Source: Bacillota bacterium (GTDB lineage Bacteria > Bacillota > Bacilli > Alicyclobacillales > SLC66). From it: DNA of 23,746 bases. The stretch is from NCBI GenBank assembly GCA_021821185.1, contig JAKACU010000022.1, positions 1 to 23,746 of the forward strand, given 5' to 3'. Each line of letters opens with the position of its first letter. Position 1 is the stretch's first letter. The notes beneath the pieces are model-generated. The model did not search any database. It worked only from the letters and a program-made list of their open reading frames with translations, and was not told the DNA's origin. The position numbers and the translations under genes are program-made. Shown here one piece after another: positions 6,906-14,553 of the stretch.

Positions 6906-7619
6906 ATGAAAAAACACAAATCGATCTTTTCCGCCGCCTTGGCAGATGCCATGCCTATCATTCTCGCGTACTTTCCCATTGCCATGACTTTTGGCGTAGT
7001 AGCAACAGCCAATGCCATGCCACCTTGGCTAACCATCTTTATCTCCATTTGCGTATATGCTGGGGGTGCACAATTCATGATGATCCCTCTTATCATTTCG
7101 GGTGTTACACCACTTTCTGTCATCATCACCGTGATGCTCGTTAATCTTCGCCATTTTCTCTATGGCACGACACTGGGACCACGCTTTTCATTATGGCCAG
7201 AATGGAAGAAATGGATTGCATCTTTTGGCTTAACCGACGAAGTTTTTGCTGTCACGAGCAGTAAGGATCACGTCGAACCCATAACACCTTCCTATCAATT
7301 TTTGTTCGTCTTTTCATGCTATGCATCATGGGTCGCAGGCACGATTGTCGGTGTTCTGGTAGACCGCGCCGTACCAACCTCTCTATCAGGAATTTTATCA
7401 TACGCGTTGCCTGCCCTATTTATCGCGCTGCTGTTTATCGGCAAGAGAACAATGCCCTATCTGGTGGCCGCGGCATTCGGCGCTCTTTGCGCATTGGCGG
7501 CGACCTGGTTGCACATGGGTAGTATGGGAATTATCGCCGGAACGCTTATTGGGGCTACCGTGGGAGCAGTAATTAATCAACTATGGATCTCATCGATCCA
7601 TAGAGTGAACCACACCTAA
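6906..7619 (+). CDS. azlC: AzlC-family large subunit of branched-chain amino acid exporter
   Basis: A 237-residue integral membrane protein. Family motifs are visible: ADAMPIILAYFPIAMTFGVVA near residue 15, YAGGAQFMMIPLI around 52-64, VNLRHFLYGTTLGP around 79-92, and GLTDEVFAV around 107-115. AzlC is the channel-forming partner of AzlD. Three starts are possible: TTG 6891, GTG 6894 (overlapping the azlD stop as GTGA) and ATG 6906. I prefer ATG 6906 because GGTGA, an anti-Shine-Dalgarno match, lies 8 bases before it. The last 30 bases overlap the end of the opposing DMT exporter gene, and a perfect hairpin lies in that overlap. No lrp/azlB-type regulator is next to it. Confidence 0.87.
   Translation: MKKHKSIFSAALADAMPIILAYFPIAMTFGVVATANAMPPWLTIFISICVYAGGAQFMMIPLIISGVTPLSVIITVMLVNLRHFLYGTTLGPRFSLWPEWKKWIASFGLTDEVFAVTSSKDHVEPITPSYQFLFVFSCYASWVAGTIVGVLVDRAVPTSLSGILSYALPALFIALLFIGKRTMPYLVAAAFGALCALAATWLHMGSMGIIAGTLIGATVGAVINQLWISSIHRVNHT
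7581..7603. repeat. Perfect 9-bp hairpin in the azlC/DMT convergent overlap
   Basis: CTATGGATC (7581-7589) and GATCCATAG (7595-7603) pair perfectly over a 5-base loop. The hairpin covers the stop codon of the minus-strand DMT gene and lies inside the last codons of azlC. No T-run follows on either strand, so a role in termination or mRNA end protection is only an inference. Confidence 0.4.
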
Positions 7620-8510
7620 GCTATGAACAACCATCCCAACAATGATCATCGTCACACCAAGCAAGGCCAATATGGGTGGTTTCACTGGTGACACGAAAAG
7701 GAAGCTAAGTAGCATCGTGAAGACGACTTCGCCGGACTGCGTCGCTTCAACGGCTGCCAGATCATGCGTGTTTCCTTTCGTGAGATCTGTTGCTGCAAAG
7801 AACAGCACCGTAGCAATGACACCGGATGATAAGGCCACGATAGCAGTCTGGGTCACTTGGCTTACAGGAGGTAATCCAACGGTAAATACACCGATAATAG
7901 CAAGTACAATCCAAAGTGGGAGACTTACGAGGGTCATGCCAAAGACGCGTTCTATCGCACTAAGCCTTCCTTCACACAAGACAATCATTTTTCGATTGCC
8001 CAAGGGATAAGCAAAAGCAGCGATGGCAACAGCCAGCCCTCCAACTATCACGTTGTGCCATGACGATTGTACGCCATGGCTCGCCTCAACGAGCACAATG
8101 CCAAAAAAGATAACCATAGATACCAGCAATCCTCGAATAGGCATTTTACTTGATGAACCAAATAACGGTGTAAGAAGAGACCCTGCAATAATCGTGAACT
8201 GCCATGCTGCCGCAATTACCCACGCAGGTGCATAATTTGCGCTAAAACATAGTGGGACATAAAAGAGACCAAAACCGATTGTACTCCACAAAATCCAAGA
8301 TAAAGGAGCCAGCTTTATTTCGCGTAGCAGTTTAGGCAACGTCTTTCGTGCGAAAATGACGGGTAACATGAATGGGATCATAAATAAATAGCGTAACGAT
8401 GCACTCCAGAGAAAGCTTTGACCAACAAGACTCATCCGTGCGTTGAGCACAAACGTAATGGCAAAGAAAAATGAAGCCAAGATACCAAGAAAAATCGGTC
8501 GCAAGCGCAT
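7590..8510 (-). CDS. DMT-superfamily transporter, EmrE-like multidrug efflux family
   Basis: A 306-residue protein with about ten hydrophobic helices in two halves, the layout of ten-helix drug/metabolite transporters. The N-terminus (RPIFLGILASFFFAITFVLNARM) and the stretch GLFYVPLCFSANYAPAWVIAAAWQFTI resemble the 'putative multidrug resistance efflux transporter' group of Bacillota. Substrate unknown. I start it at ATG 8510, which has AAAGGA about 12 bases upstream. The next ATG up (8531) has no ribosome site, and the longer frame would read through the hairpin at 8532-8570. It is on the same strand as the opp operon but separated from it by that terminator, so probably expressed separately. 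Confidence 0.8.
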   Translation of the reverse strand: MRLRPIFLGILASFFFAITFVLNARMSLVGQSFLWSASLRYLFMIPFMLPVIFARKTLPKLLREIKLAPLSWILWSTIGFGLFYVPLCFSANYAPAWVIAAAWQFTIIAGSLLTPLFGSSSKMPIRGLLVSMVIFFGIVLVEASHGVQSSWHNVIVGGLAVAIAAFAYPLGNRKMIVLCEGRLSAIERVFGMTLVSLPLWIVLAIIGVFTVGLPPVSQVTQTAIVALSSGVIATVLFFAATDLTKGNTHDLAAVEATQSGEVVFTMLLSFLFVSPVKPPILALLGVTMIIVGMVVHSLGVVHSMDR

Positions 8511-8531
8511 GAGTCCACAAAGTCCTTTCAT

Positions 8532-8570
8532 TACAATAATAGAGAGGCTGATTGCCTCTCTATTATTGTA
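8532..8570. terminator. 17-bp perfect inverted repeat ending the opp operon
   Basis: TACAATAATAGAGAGGC (8532-8548) and its exact complement (8554-8570) flank the 5-base loop TGATT. A GC-rich core followed by a TATTATTGTA tail on the minus strand fits an intrinsic terminator. It lies directly after the oppF stop at 8576-8578 and before the DMT gene start. Being symmetric, it could work on either strand. Confidence 0.7.
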
Positions 8571-8575
8571 GACCA

Positions 8576-9535
8576 TCAGGCAATATGGTGACACGCAGTT
8601 GCGTGGTTCGTTGCAACTTCAACGATCGGAGGCGTTTTTTCTAGACAAATCTCGGTGACAAGAGGACAGCGATCAGCAAATGGACAGCCTCGGCGATCTT
8701 GCAGCAAATTTGGCGCACGATTACTCGTCTCTGGTAACGGTCCGCGAATGCCGCTTCCAGGAGTCGCTGCAAGCAACAACTTCGTGTAGGGATGCAATGG
8801 ATGCCGAATAAGTTCCTCAGCTGTAGCGGTTTCCATAACTTTACCACCGTATAACACCATAATGCGATGTCCAAAGTATCTCGCTGATGCAAGGTCATGC
8901 GTAATATACAAATACGCCAAGTTATAATCCTCACGCAACTGATTCATCAATCGCAAAATACCGGCACGAATCGACACGTCCAGCATCGAGATAGGTTCAT
9001 CCGCAACAAGAAACTTCGGATTGGCCGCTAAAGCTCGGGCGATAGCTACACGTTGCCTTTGGCCACCAGATAATTCATGCGGATACTTGACACGCGTCTC
9101 TTGCACTGGCGTCAATCCCACTTGCTGCAACAGTTCATCCACGCGGGTTTCCATATCAAATTTTTCACGCCTATGCTTTTTGAGAGGGTATACAATATGC
9201 TGCTCTACCGTACGTGTTGGGTTAAGCGATCCAAACGGATCTTGAAACACCATTTGCACATCTTTTCGATAAGCTTTTAAGGCGTTGTGCTTAATATGTG
9301 TGACATCCTGGCCACCGACTTCAATGGTTCCATGCGCAGGTTCCAAAATCCGCAGCAAAGCTTTACCTATCGTCGATTTTCCAGATCCACTTTCTCCCAC
9401 CAAAGCGAGGACTTCGCCTGGCTTTATAGAAAAACTGACGTGATCGACAGGATGAATGAACATTTTGCGCTTTCCATCATGTACGGGAAACCGAACAAGA
9501 AGATCGTTGACTTCAACGAGATTACTAGTTTCCAA
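8576..9535 (-). CDS. oppF: Opp/Dpp-type ABC importer ATPase (second ATPase)
   Basis: The second ATP-binding subunit of the importer, on the cytoplasmic face. In the 319-residue form it has Walker A GESGSGKST at 47-55, Q-loop Gln98, signature LSGGQRQR at 155-162, Walker B LVADEP at 176-181 and H-loop His213. A C-terminal oligopeptide/dipeptide domain carries Cys284, Cys290, Cys297 and Cys315. The longest frame reaches 9592, but AAGGAGG at 9545-9551 lies exactly 9 bases before a TTG at 9533-9535, so I take TTG as the start. This overlaps the oppD stop by 11 bases and removes 19 residues of non-family sequence. It is last in the opp operon and followed by a strong hairpin. Confidence 0.9.
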   Translation of the reverse strand: METSNLVEVNDLLVRFPVHDGKRKMFIHPVDHVSFSIKPGEVLALVGESGSGKSTIGKALLRILEPAHGTIEVGGQDVTHIKHNALKAYRKDVQMVFQDPFGSLNPTRTVEQHIVYPLKKHRREKFDMETRVDELLQQVGLTPVQETRVKYPHELSGGQRQRVAIARALAANPKFLVADEPISMLDVSIRAGILRLMNQLREDYNLAYLYITHDLASARYFGHRIMVLYGGKVMETATAEELIRHPLHPYTKLLLAATPGSGIRGPLPETSNRAPNLLQDRRGCPFADRCPLVTEICLEKTPPIVEVATNHATACHHIA

Positions 9536-10523
9536 TGGGTTGCGCCTCCTTGTCCCGCGAGAACAAATGACATTCCACCATGCCATTTTCATAGGTCGAT
9601 GTTAAGGGTCTCTCCGTTTTACAAATCGGTATTACTTTTGGACACCGTGGATGAAAAGCGCATCCTGTCGGCAAATTAACCAAATTAGGGGGTGTCCCGG
9701 GAATACCTTCAATGATAATTTTGTCGGCCGTCAAATGGGGGATGGCTCGCAAAAGTCCCTCGGTATACGGATGATGCGTTTGTCCCAAAGACAATGTAGT
9801 GCTATCTGTCATTTCCACCAATCGACCAGCATACATGATGGCCACTTTTGAAGCCATTTCTGCTACGAGGCTAAAGTCATGACTGATAAATAGTACTGCA
9901 AATTTCTCTTGACGCTGGATTTCCCTAATCTGATCGAGTATCGATCGTTGCACAACCACATCAAGTGCCGTTGTTGGTTCATCCATAATTACAAATCCTG
10001 GGTTTAAAGTAATTGCTATCGCAATAACCACCCTTTGTCGCATTCCGCCCGACAATTCATGTGGATAACTTTTTAATGCTTTGCGATCAATACGAACAAG
10101 ATCTAGTAACTCACAGGCTCGTGCTAGTGCTTTATCACGACTCCACTCTTTACGATGAGCAAGAATCGTGTCAAGAATTTGCGTCTCAACTGTCATAACA
10201 GGGTTTAAAGCACTCATCGCGCTTTGAAATACCATCGCCATTTGATCCCAGCGAAATTGACGCAATTCTTTCACAGACATAGCATAAACATCTTGCCCCA
10301 TCACGCGAATGGTACCTTTTGTAATGAAAGCATCACCTTTTAAAAGACGCATTATGGCATAGGCCATCGTCGACTTGCCAGACCCTGATTCCCCTACAAG
10401 GCCCACGATCTCTTCTCTAAAAATCGTCAGGTTGACGTCATTTACTGCGTTAACTAAGCCAGACGACGTCTGATAGGCAACAGATAAATCGACAAGTTCC
10501 AACACCGGTTGTTGATCAGACAT
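9525..10523 (-). CDS. oppD: Opp/Dpp-type ABC importer ATPase (first ATPase)
   Basis: The first ATP-binding subunit. In the 332-residue form, Walker A GESGSGKST is at 44-52, Q-loop Gln100, signature LSGGMRQR at 157-164, Walker B VIMDEP at 178-183 and H-loop His215. The C-terminal oligopeptide/dipeptide domain has Cys288, Cys294, Cys301 and Cys318. Some OppD/DppD proteins hold an iron-sulfur cluster in this domain, so the same is possible here. I chose ATG 10523 (MSDQQPVLELV) over the longest frame from 10622. GGGGGT lies upstream, the ATG overlaps the oppC stop by 8 bases, and the extra 33 residues are unlike the family. Confidence 0.9.
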   Translation of the reverse strand: MSDQQPVLELVDLSVAYQTSSGLVNAVNDVNLTIFREEIVGLVGESGSGKSTMAYAIMRLLKGDAFITKGTIRVMGQDVYAMSVKELRQFRWDQMAMVFQSAMSALNPVMTVETQILDTILAHRKEWSRDKALARACELLDLVRIDRKALKSYPHELSGGMRQRVVIAIAITLNPGFVIMDEPTTALDVVVQRSILDQIREIQRQEKFAVLFISHDFSLVAEMASKVAIMYAGRLVEMTDSTTLSLGQTHHPYTEGLLRAIPHLTADKIIIEGIPGTPPNLVNLPTGCAFHPRCPKVIPICKTERPLTSTYENGMVECHLFSRDKEAQPIGN

Positions 10524-11481
10524 CACGCGTACCCCCTGCTTGAACAGTGTCTGTTTTCCGTACACCTCGCACCTGACTTTTTTGCACACGCAATCTAGGA
10601 TTCGTAATTTGGTCGATCCCAAAATTCATAAGTGCAAGACTCGTTCCCACAAGTGCGATCGCCATACCTGGGGGCACAAACCACCACCACGCACCATTGA
10701 GCATGGCACCACCATTTTGTGCCCAAAATAAGATGGTTCCCCAACTATTTGAAGCGATATTTTCAAAGCCAAGATAAGCTAATCCCGCCTCAGCCATAAT
10801 GGCTCCTAGACATGAATAGATCAAATTACCGGCAATTTGCGATGTCATATTCGGCAAAATTTCAGCAAACATAATGCGCAGTGTTCCAGCTCCTGAAAGT
10901 CTGGCCGCTACAATAAAGTCACGACTTGCAAGCGACATAGCCACTGAGCGAAATACTCTAGCACCCCAGGCCCAACCGGTTAAGGCAATAATCAATCCAT
11001 TCACAATCGGAGTGGTATTTTTTACGTACGACTCAATTAAGATAAGCAACGCCAACCCTGGCATGACGAGAAAGATGTTACTAAAAGCATTTAGGATCGA
11101 ATCAGCAATCCCGCCTTTGTATCCCCCATAGACCCCGACAATAAATCCGATCAAGGTTGAGACCACAGCCGCACCAACACCCACGATTAAGGAAGTCTGC
11201 GTACCCCAGATAAATTGCGAGAAAATATCTTGCCCAGTGTTGGTCGTTCCTAGCCAATGGGCCCATGAAGGACCTAAAGAAGGAGGAAAATTGGTCGATG
11301 CAGGATCATAGGGAGCCAGTAGCCAAGCAAAAACTCCGACCAAGACAAAAACGGAAAAGATAGAAAAACCCACAATTGCTTTTCCATTTTGAAAGAAGGC
11401 ATGCAATGCACCGTTGCCATGACTCCGTCTACGCCGCGCTCGGCGTACACTGTTGACCACAGGTTTGCCATCCGTACTCAT
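10516..11481 (-). CDS. oppC: Opp/Dpp-type ABC importer permease (OppC/DppC)
   Basis: A 321-residue permease with a basic cytosolic N-terminus (RRARRRRSHG), a first membrane helix at about 36-56, a periplasm-facing segment with the family's WLGTTNTGQDIFSQFIWG, and four to five further helices. The cytoplasmic coupling loop that docks on the ATPases is visible (RDFIVAARLSGAGTLRIMFAEILPN). It pairs with OppB to form the membrane channel. The ATG at 11481 overlaps the oppB TGA in ATGA, and GGAGAGGTG lies just upstream, so translation is coupled. The 3' end overlaps oppD by 8 bases. Confidence 0.92.
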   Translation of the reverse strand: MSTDGKPVVNSVRRARRRRSHGNGALHAFFQNGKAIVGFSIFSVFVLVGVFAWLLAPYDPASTNFPPSLGPSWAHWLGTTNTGQDIFSQFIWGTQTSLIVGVGAAVVSTLIGFIVGVYGGYKGGIADSILNAFSNIFLVMPGLALLILIESYVKNTTPIVNGLIIALTGWAWGARVFRSVAMSLASRDFIVAARLSGAGTLRIMFAEILPNMTSQIAGNLIYSCLGAIMAEAGLAYLGFENIASNSWGTILFWAQNGGAMLNGAWWWFVPPGMAIALVGTSLALMNFGIDQITNPRLRVQKSQVRGVRKTDTVQAGGTRDV

Positions 11482-12467
11482 GATGTGGCACCTCTCCTTC
11501 GAATGCGCGGGTCTAAACGGCCATACACCATGTCCACAACAAAATTAATAAGCAATGTTGTAACAGCAATGATGAGAAACATACCTTGAATAAGTGGGTA
11601 ATCCTCTCCAGAAACTGCGTTCGTTAGCTGAAATCCAATTCCCTGATAGGAAAAGACTTGTTCAATCAAGATTTGGCCGCCAATGATAGTTGATAACGCG
11701 ATGGCGATGGACGTAATTTGTGGCAACAAAGCATTTCTTGCTGCGTACGAAAAGATTAATCGGCGTGTAGAAACGCCTTTGGCTTCTGCGAAAACAACAT
11801 AATCCTCACCTAATGTCATCATCATATTGTTACGCATACCGATGATCCATCCGCTCACGCTTCCTAAAAAGATAACGACAGCAGGTAACGTGGCGTAATA
11901 GATAACGCTTGAGATAAAAGCAAAATTCCAACCCACCGTGACATTGTCGCCGTAACTATGGGCCATCGGAAACCAATTGAGTGTAAACCCAAAAACATAT
12001 AGAAGAACGAGTGCCAGCCAAAATTGTGGAATAGCTTGAAAGAACATCGTAATAATCGGCGCAATCGAATCTAAGACACCGCCGCGTTTCCAAGCAATAA
12101 AAATACCCGTAAACGTCCCGACAGTGACCGATAGTAACCAGATAATACCTAGTAAACCTAATGTCCATGGCAAACTATTACTAATAATCGTTTGCACAGA
12201 CGTTGGATAGTACGTATACGATAGTCCCCAATGCCCTGTTAGCATACTTCCCAAGTATTGGAAGTATTGAATAATCATCGGCTTGTTGCTAAATCCGAAT
12301 TGAATCTCAAACGCTTTTAAAGCTTGTGGAGGCATCCTACCCTGAAATTTCCCCAGCATAATTTCAGCGGGATTGCCCGGCATCAGGCGAGGCAAAACGA
12401 AGTTCAATGTTAAGGCAGCCCAAATTGACAAGAGTAAAAAACCCAATCGATTAAGAAAATAACGCAC
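11478..12467 (-). CDS. oppB: Opp/Dpp-type ABC importer permease (OppB/DppB)
   Basis: A 329-residue permease with about six membrane helices. The first helix is followed by the conserved external segment LPRLMPGNPAEIMLG. The coupling loop EDYVVFAEAKGVSTRRLIFSYAARNALLPQ lies near residue 215-245, and GGQILIEQVFSYQGIG follows at about 262-277. Both are typical of OppB/DppB. The start is GTG at 12467 with AAGGTG six bases upstream; no ATG fits the frame. It is separated from oppA by 89 bases containing a hairpin, and coupled to oppC by a 4-base overlap. Confidence 0.92.
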   Translation of the reverse strand: MRYFLNRLGFLLLSIWAALTLNFVLPRLMPGNPAEIMLGKFQGRMPPQALKAFEIQFGFSNKPMIIQYFQYLGSMLTGHWGLSYTYYPTSVQTIISNSLPWTLGLLGIIWLLSVTVGTFTGIFIAWKRGGVLDSIAPIITMFFQAIPQFWLALVLLYVFGFTLNWFPMAHSYGDNVTVGWNFAFISSVIYYATLPAVVIFLGSVSGWIIGMRNNMMMTLGEDYVVFAEAKGVSTRRLIFSYAARNALLPQITSIAIALSTIIGGQILIEQVFSYQGIGFQLTNAVSGEDYPLIQGMFLIIAVTTLLINFVVDMVYGRLDPRIRRRGATS

Positions 12468-12496
12468 ATGCTACACCTTCTTCCCATCAATACTTA

Positions 12497-12527
12497 CGAG
12501 GAGGCGGGATGCGTCTCCGTCTCCTCG
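12497..12527. terminator. Intercistronic hairpin between oppA and oppB
   Basis: CGAGGAGGCGG (12497-12507) pairs with CCGTCTCCTCG (12517-12527) with one mismatch over a 9-base loop. No T-run follows on the minus strand. Such hairpins after a binding-protein gene commonly stabilise its mRNA or partly stop transcription, so more binding protein is made than permease. That role is inferred here. Confidence 0.5.
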
Positions 12528-12556
12528 CTGTACATTAGACTTGTTTCATACGCAGG

Positions 12557-14221
12557 TTATTTGGTTGGGTGCAGGTGCATCACGACAATCGCCTGAGCAT
12601 AATTCGTCCAAGGTGCTGGATTGATCCACGGATTGGCTTGCGTCGGGAATCCTGTGTAATTGGCGGTGCGATATTCAAACCACACAGGGCCGTAGAATAA
12701 AGGAAGACTCGGCATCTGTGTTGCCATGTATTTCTCAATCATGTAAAGGTCTTGCTTTTGTTTCGACAACACACTAGTCTTCGCAAAAGCGTTCAATGCG
12801 GCATTTATGGACGCATTGCTTAACTGCTCTACATTGTAATTCCCTGTGTTTGAAAGCAGGTTTTGGTAAAGGAAGTAAGGCGTAGGTCCTGGATTCGTCC
12901 ACGACATAGCTAATTGATAGGACTTTTTGCCGCCAGGCGAATTCAGGTTATTGTTATAAGCACCGGTTGATTCTTGATTGACCGTCACAGCAATACCAAC
13001 AGCCTTGAAGTTTTGCTCAATCAATCCGCAGTCTGTATCCCAGTCCGTCCAGCCTGCGGGAACCTGCAAAGTAAACGACAACTTCTTTCCGCCTTTTTCA
13101 AAAATGCCCTGCGCATCTTTTTTAAACCCGGCTGCTTCCAAGATCTTAATGGCCTTAGCAGGATTATATTGATACGTTAATTGGGATTTTAGAGCAGGAT
13201 CAATCCAAGCCTGGTTATTCGGCAACACAAGACCCAGCGGGTTAGCTACCTTCGCATACCCGTACTCCCCTTCGTTAGCGAGTTTACTCCGATCAATCGC
13301 AAGACTCATCGCTTCACGAACAGGCAATTGACTTAGTAACGGATCTTTCAAATTCGTATACAACATGACTATGTTCCCAGGAGGAAAGAAATAATGGTTA
13401 TGTTGGGCGTCCTTATTCACAAAGAGATTTTGGATGTTTGGAATGAACATACCAGCCCAATCAACTTTGCCACTAGCGAGCGCCATGTCCCCGGCGTCAT
13501 TGCCTGAATAAGCCGGAAAATCAAGCGTCTTAACAGGCGGGATGCCACCCCAGTAGTGGTTGTTAGCTCCATACTTATAATCTTGCGTACTAAACATTTG
13601 CAACGTGTAAGGCCCGGTGCCAATGGGCTTAGTCACATTGACTTTCGTTGGATCACCGAGATTAGCCCATATGTGTTTCGGTACGATGAATTGATTTAAT
13701 GTGTAAGACGCAAATGGTACGTTAGGTTGTTTGAATTGAAAAACAACCTTGTACAAGCCGTCGGCTTTGACGGAATTCAGTTGTGCCCATTGACCAGTTA
13801 TATCAGCGGCCGGGTACTTTTTAAGTAAGTCGAACGTGAACACGACGTCAGCTGATGTGAATGACTTACCATCAGACCAACTGGCATGCCGCAAATTCAC
13901 CGTCAGCGTCTTATTGCCATTGCTCCAAGAATAGGTAGTTCCTAAAAGTGAGAAGGTTTTACCGCTCACATTATCAAAGTAAAAAAGCGGTTCGTAAATA
14001 AATCCCTCTGTGCCATAGTTCATGTTTGGTGAAAAAGGGCTGAAGTTATCTTGAAAATTACCATTTGGCGATGGAACAATTTCGAGCGGTATCGAAGATT
14101 GCACAACGCGTTTGATATGAGAAGTGGAACTCGCTGCAAAGGCACTGCTAGAACTACCGACCAAACTTAGGACAGTTACCGCAGACATTGCTAGAGTAGC
14201 TGCTAGATGTTTCTTAATCAC
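12557..14221 (-). CDS. oppA: Family 5 extracellular solute-binding protein of the opp importer
   Basis: A 554-residue secreted protein with a signal peptide (Lys3-Lys4, hydrophobic core 6-22, AFA at 27-29 with likely cleavage after residue 29). No cysteine lies near the cleavage site, so it lacks the lipobox that usually anchors such proteins in Bacillota. The mature part has family 5 landmarks: GTEGFIYEPLFYFDNVSG at about 70-87, DGKSFTSADVVFTFDLLKK near 117-135, KPIGTGPYTLQ near 199-209, and a long C-terminal lobe. The family binds peptides, nickel or oligosaccharides. The divergent GH130 phosphorylase makes an oligosaccharide ligand attractive. The start is GTG at 14221 behind AAGGGGGAAG. 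Confidence 0.88.
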   Translation of the reverse strand: MIKKHLAATLAMSAVTVLSLVGSSSSAFAASSTSHIKRVVQSSIPLEIVPSPNGNFQDNFSPFSPNMNYGTEGFIYEPLFYFDNVSGKTFSLLGTTYSWSNGNKTLTVNLRHASWSDGKSFTSADVVFTFDLLKKYPAADITGQWAQLNSVKADGLYKVVFQFKQPNVPFASYTLNQFIVPKHIWANLGDPTKVNVTKPIGTGPYTLQMFSTQDYKYGANNHYWGGIPPVKTLDFPAYSGNDAGDMALASGKVDWAGMFIPNIQNLFVNKDAQHNHYFFPPGNIVMLYTNLKDPLLSQLPVREAMSLAIDRSKLANEGEYGYAKVANPLGLVLPNNQAWIDPALKSQLTYQYNPAKAIKILEAAGFKKDAQGIFEKGGKKLSFTLQVPAGWTDWDTDCGLIEQNFKAVGIAVTVNQESTGAYNNNLNSPGGKKSYQLAMSWTNPGPTPYFLYQNLLSNTGNYNVEQLSNASINAALNAFAKTSVLSKQKQDLYMIEKYMATQMPSLPLFYGPVWFEYRTANYTGFPTQANPWINPAPWTNYAQAIVVMHLHPTK

Positions 14222-14250
14222 ATATCTTCCCCCTTATCGTTTATCGTCCA

Positions 14251-14282
14251 CAATTTTTCAACCGAAAAGGTTTCCGAAATTG
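14251..14282. promoter_or_regulatory. Imperfect 32-bp palindrome in the oppA leader
   Basis: CAATTT at the left and AAATTG at the right end, plus AACC/GGTT nearer the centre, form a symmetric element around GAAAA with a mismatched middle. It lies at the predicted transcription start of oppA, a common operator position. The binding factor is unknown. Confidence 0.35.
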
Positions 14283-14290
14283 CTAAGAAT

Positions 14291-14319
14291 AGATTACAAC
14301 AAAATGAATTCGTTTTCAA
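14291..14319 (-). promoter_or_regulatory. oppA: Candidate oppA promoter
   Basis: On the minus strand TTGAAA (complement of 14314-14319) is followed by exactly 17 bases and TAATCT (complement of 14291-14296). The -35 is good, the -10 only fair (3 of 6). Transcription would start near 14284, giving a leader of about 60 bases. The minus-strand TTGACA at 14403-14408 with a -10 near TATTAT is an alternative. Confidence 0.4.
14304..14319 (-). promoter_or_regulatory. Consensus CcpA cre site over the oppA promoter
   Basis: The minus-strand 16-mer TTGAAAACGAATTCAT fits every fixed position of the published B. subtilis cre pattern WTGNAANCGNWNNCAW. It covers the -35 box and part of the spacer of the candidate oppA promoter, a position where CcpA would block RNA polymerase. 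This suggests catabolite repression of the importer. Confidence 0.6.
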
Positions 14320-14553
14320 GTGGATTCTCGGAAAATATTTCAATGTTAATTTCCATAAAAAGTAATATTTATCCAAAAATAATAATATTCACTCCTTAAA
14401 ACTGTCAATTATCAAAATTATATGTTAGTATTTTATACGTATTCGTGTCAATATCAAAAACGCTTTTGGGTACATCCTTGATAAACTGGACATTACGTTA
14501 CAAGGAATGACAAGCGGACAACGCGAAATTCGATCAAGTGGAGGGATAAACGT

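Larger units (their letters stand above)
14222..14553. other. AT-rich divergent regulatory region, oppA / GH130
   Basis: This 332-bp stretch holds no gene. It is clearly more AT-rich than the flanking genes and must carry both promoters. I see an imperfect palindrome near the oppA leader, a likely oppA promoter overlapped by a consensus cre, two further minus-strand TTGACA boxes (complement of 14403-14408 and 14446-14451), and a LacI-like half-palindrome CAAAAACGCTTTTG at 14455-14468. For GH130 the ribosome site GTGGAGGG is clear, but I find only a weak promoter: TTGATA at 14478-14483 with a poor -10 downstream. Confidence 0.6.

Noticed and set aside
14455..14468. CAAAAACGCTTTTG as another cre site
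   Set aside because: The central AACG-like symmetry fits LacI-family operators, but the outer TG and CA required by the cre pattern are missing on both strands.
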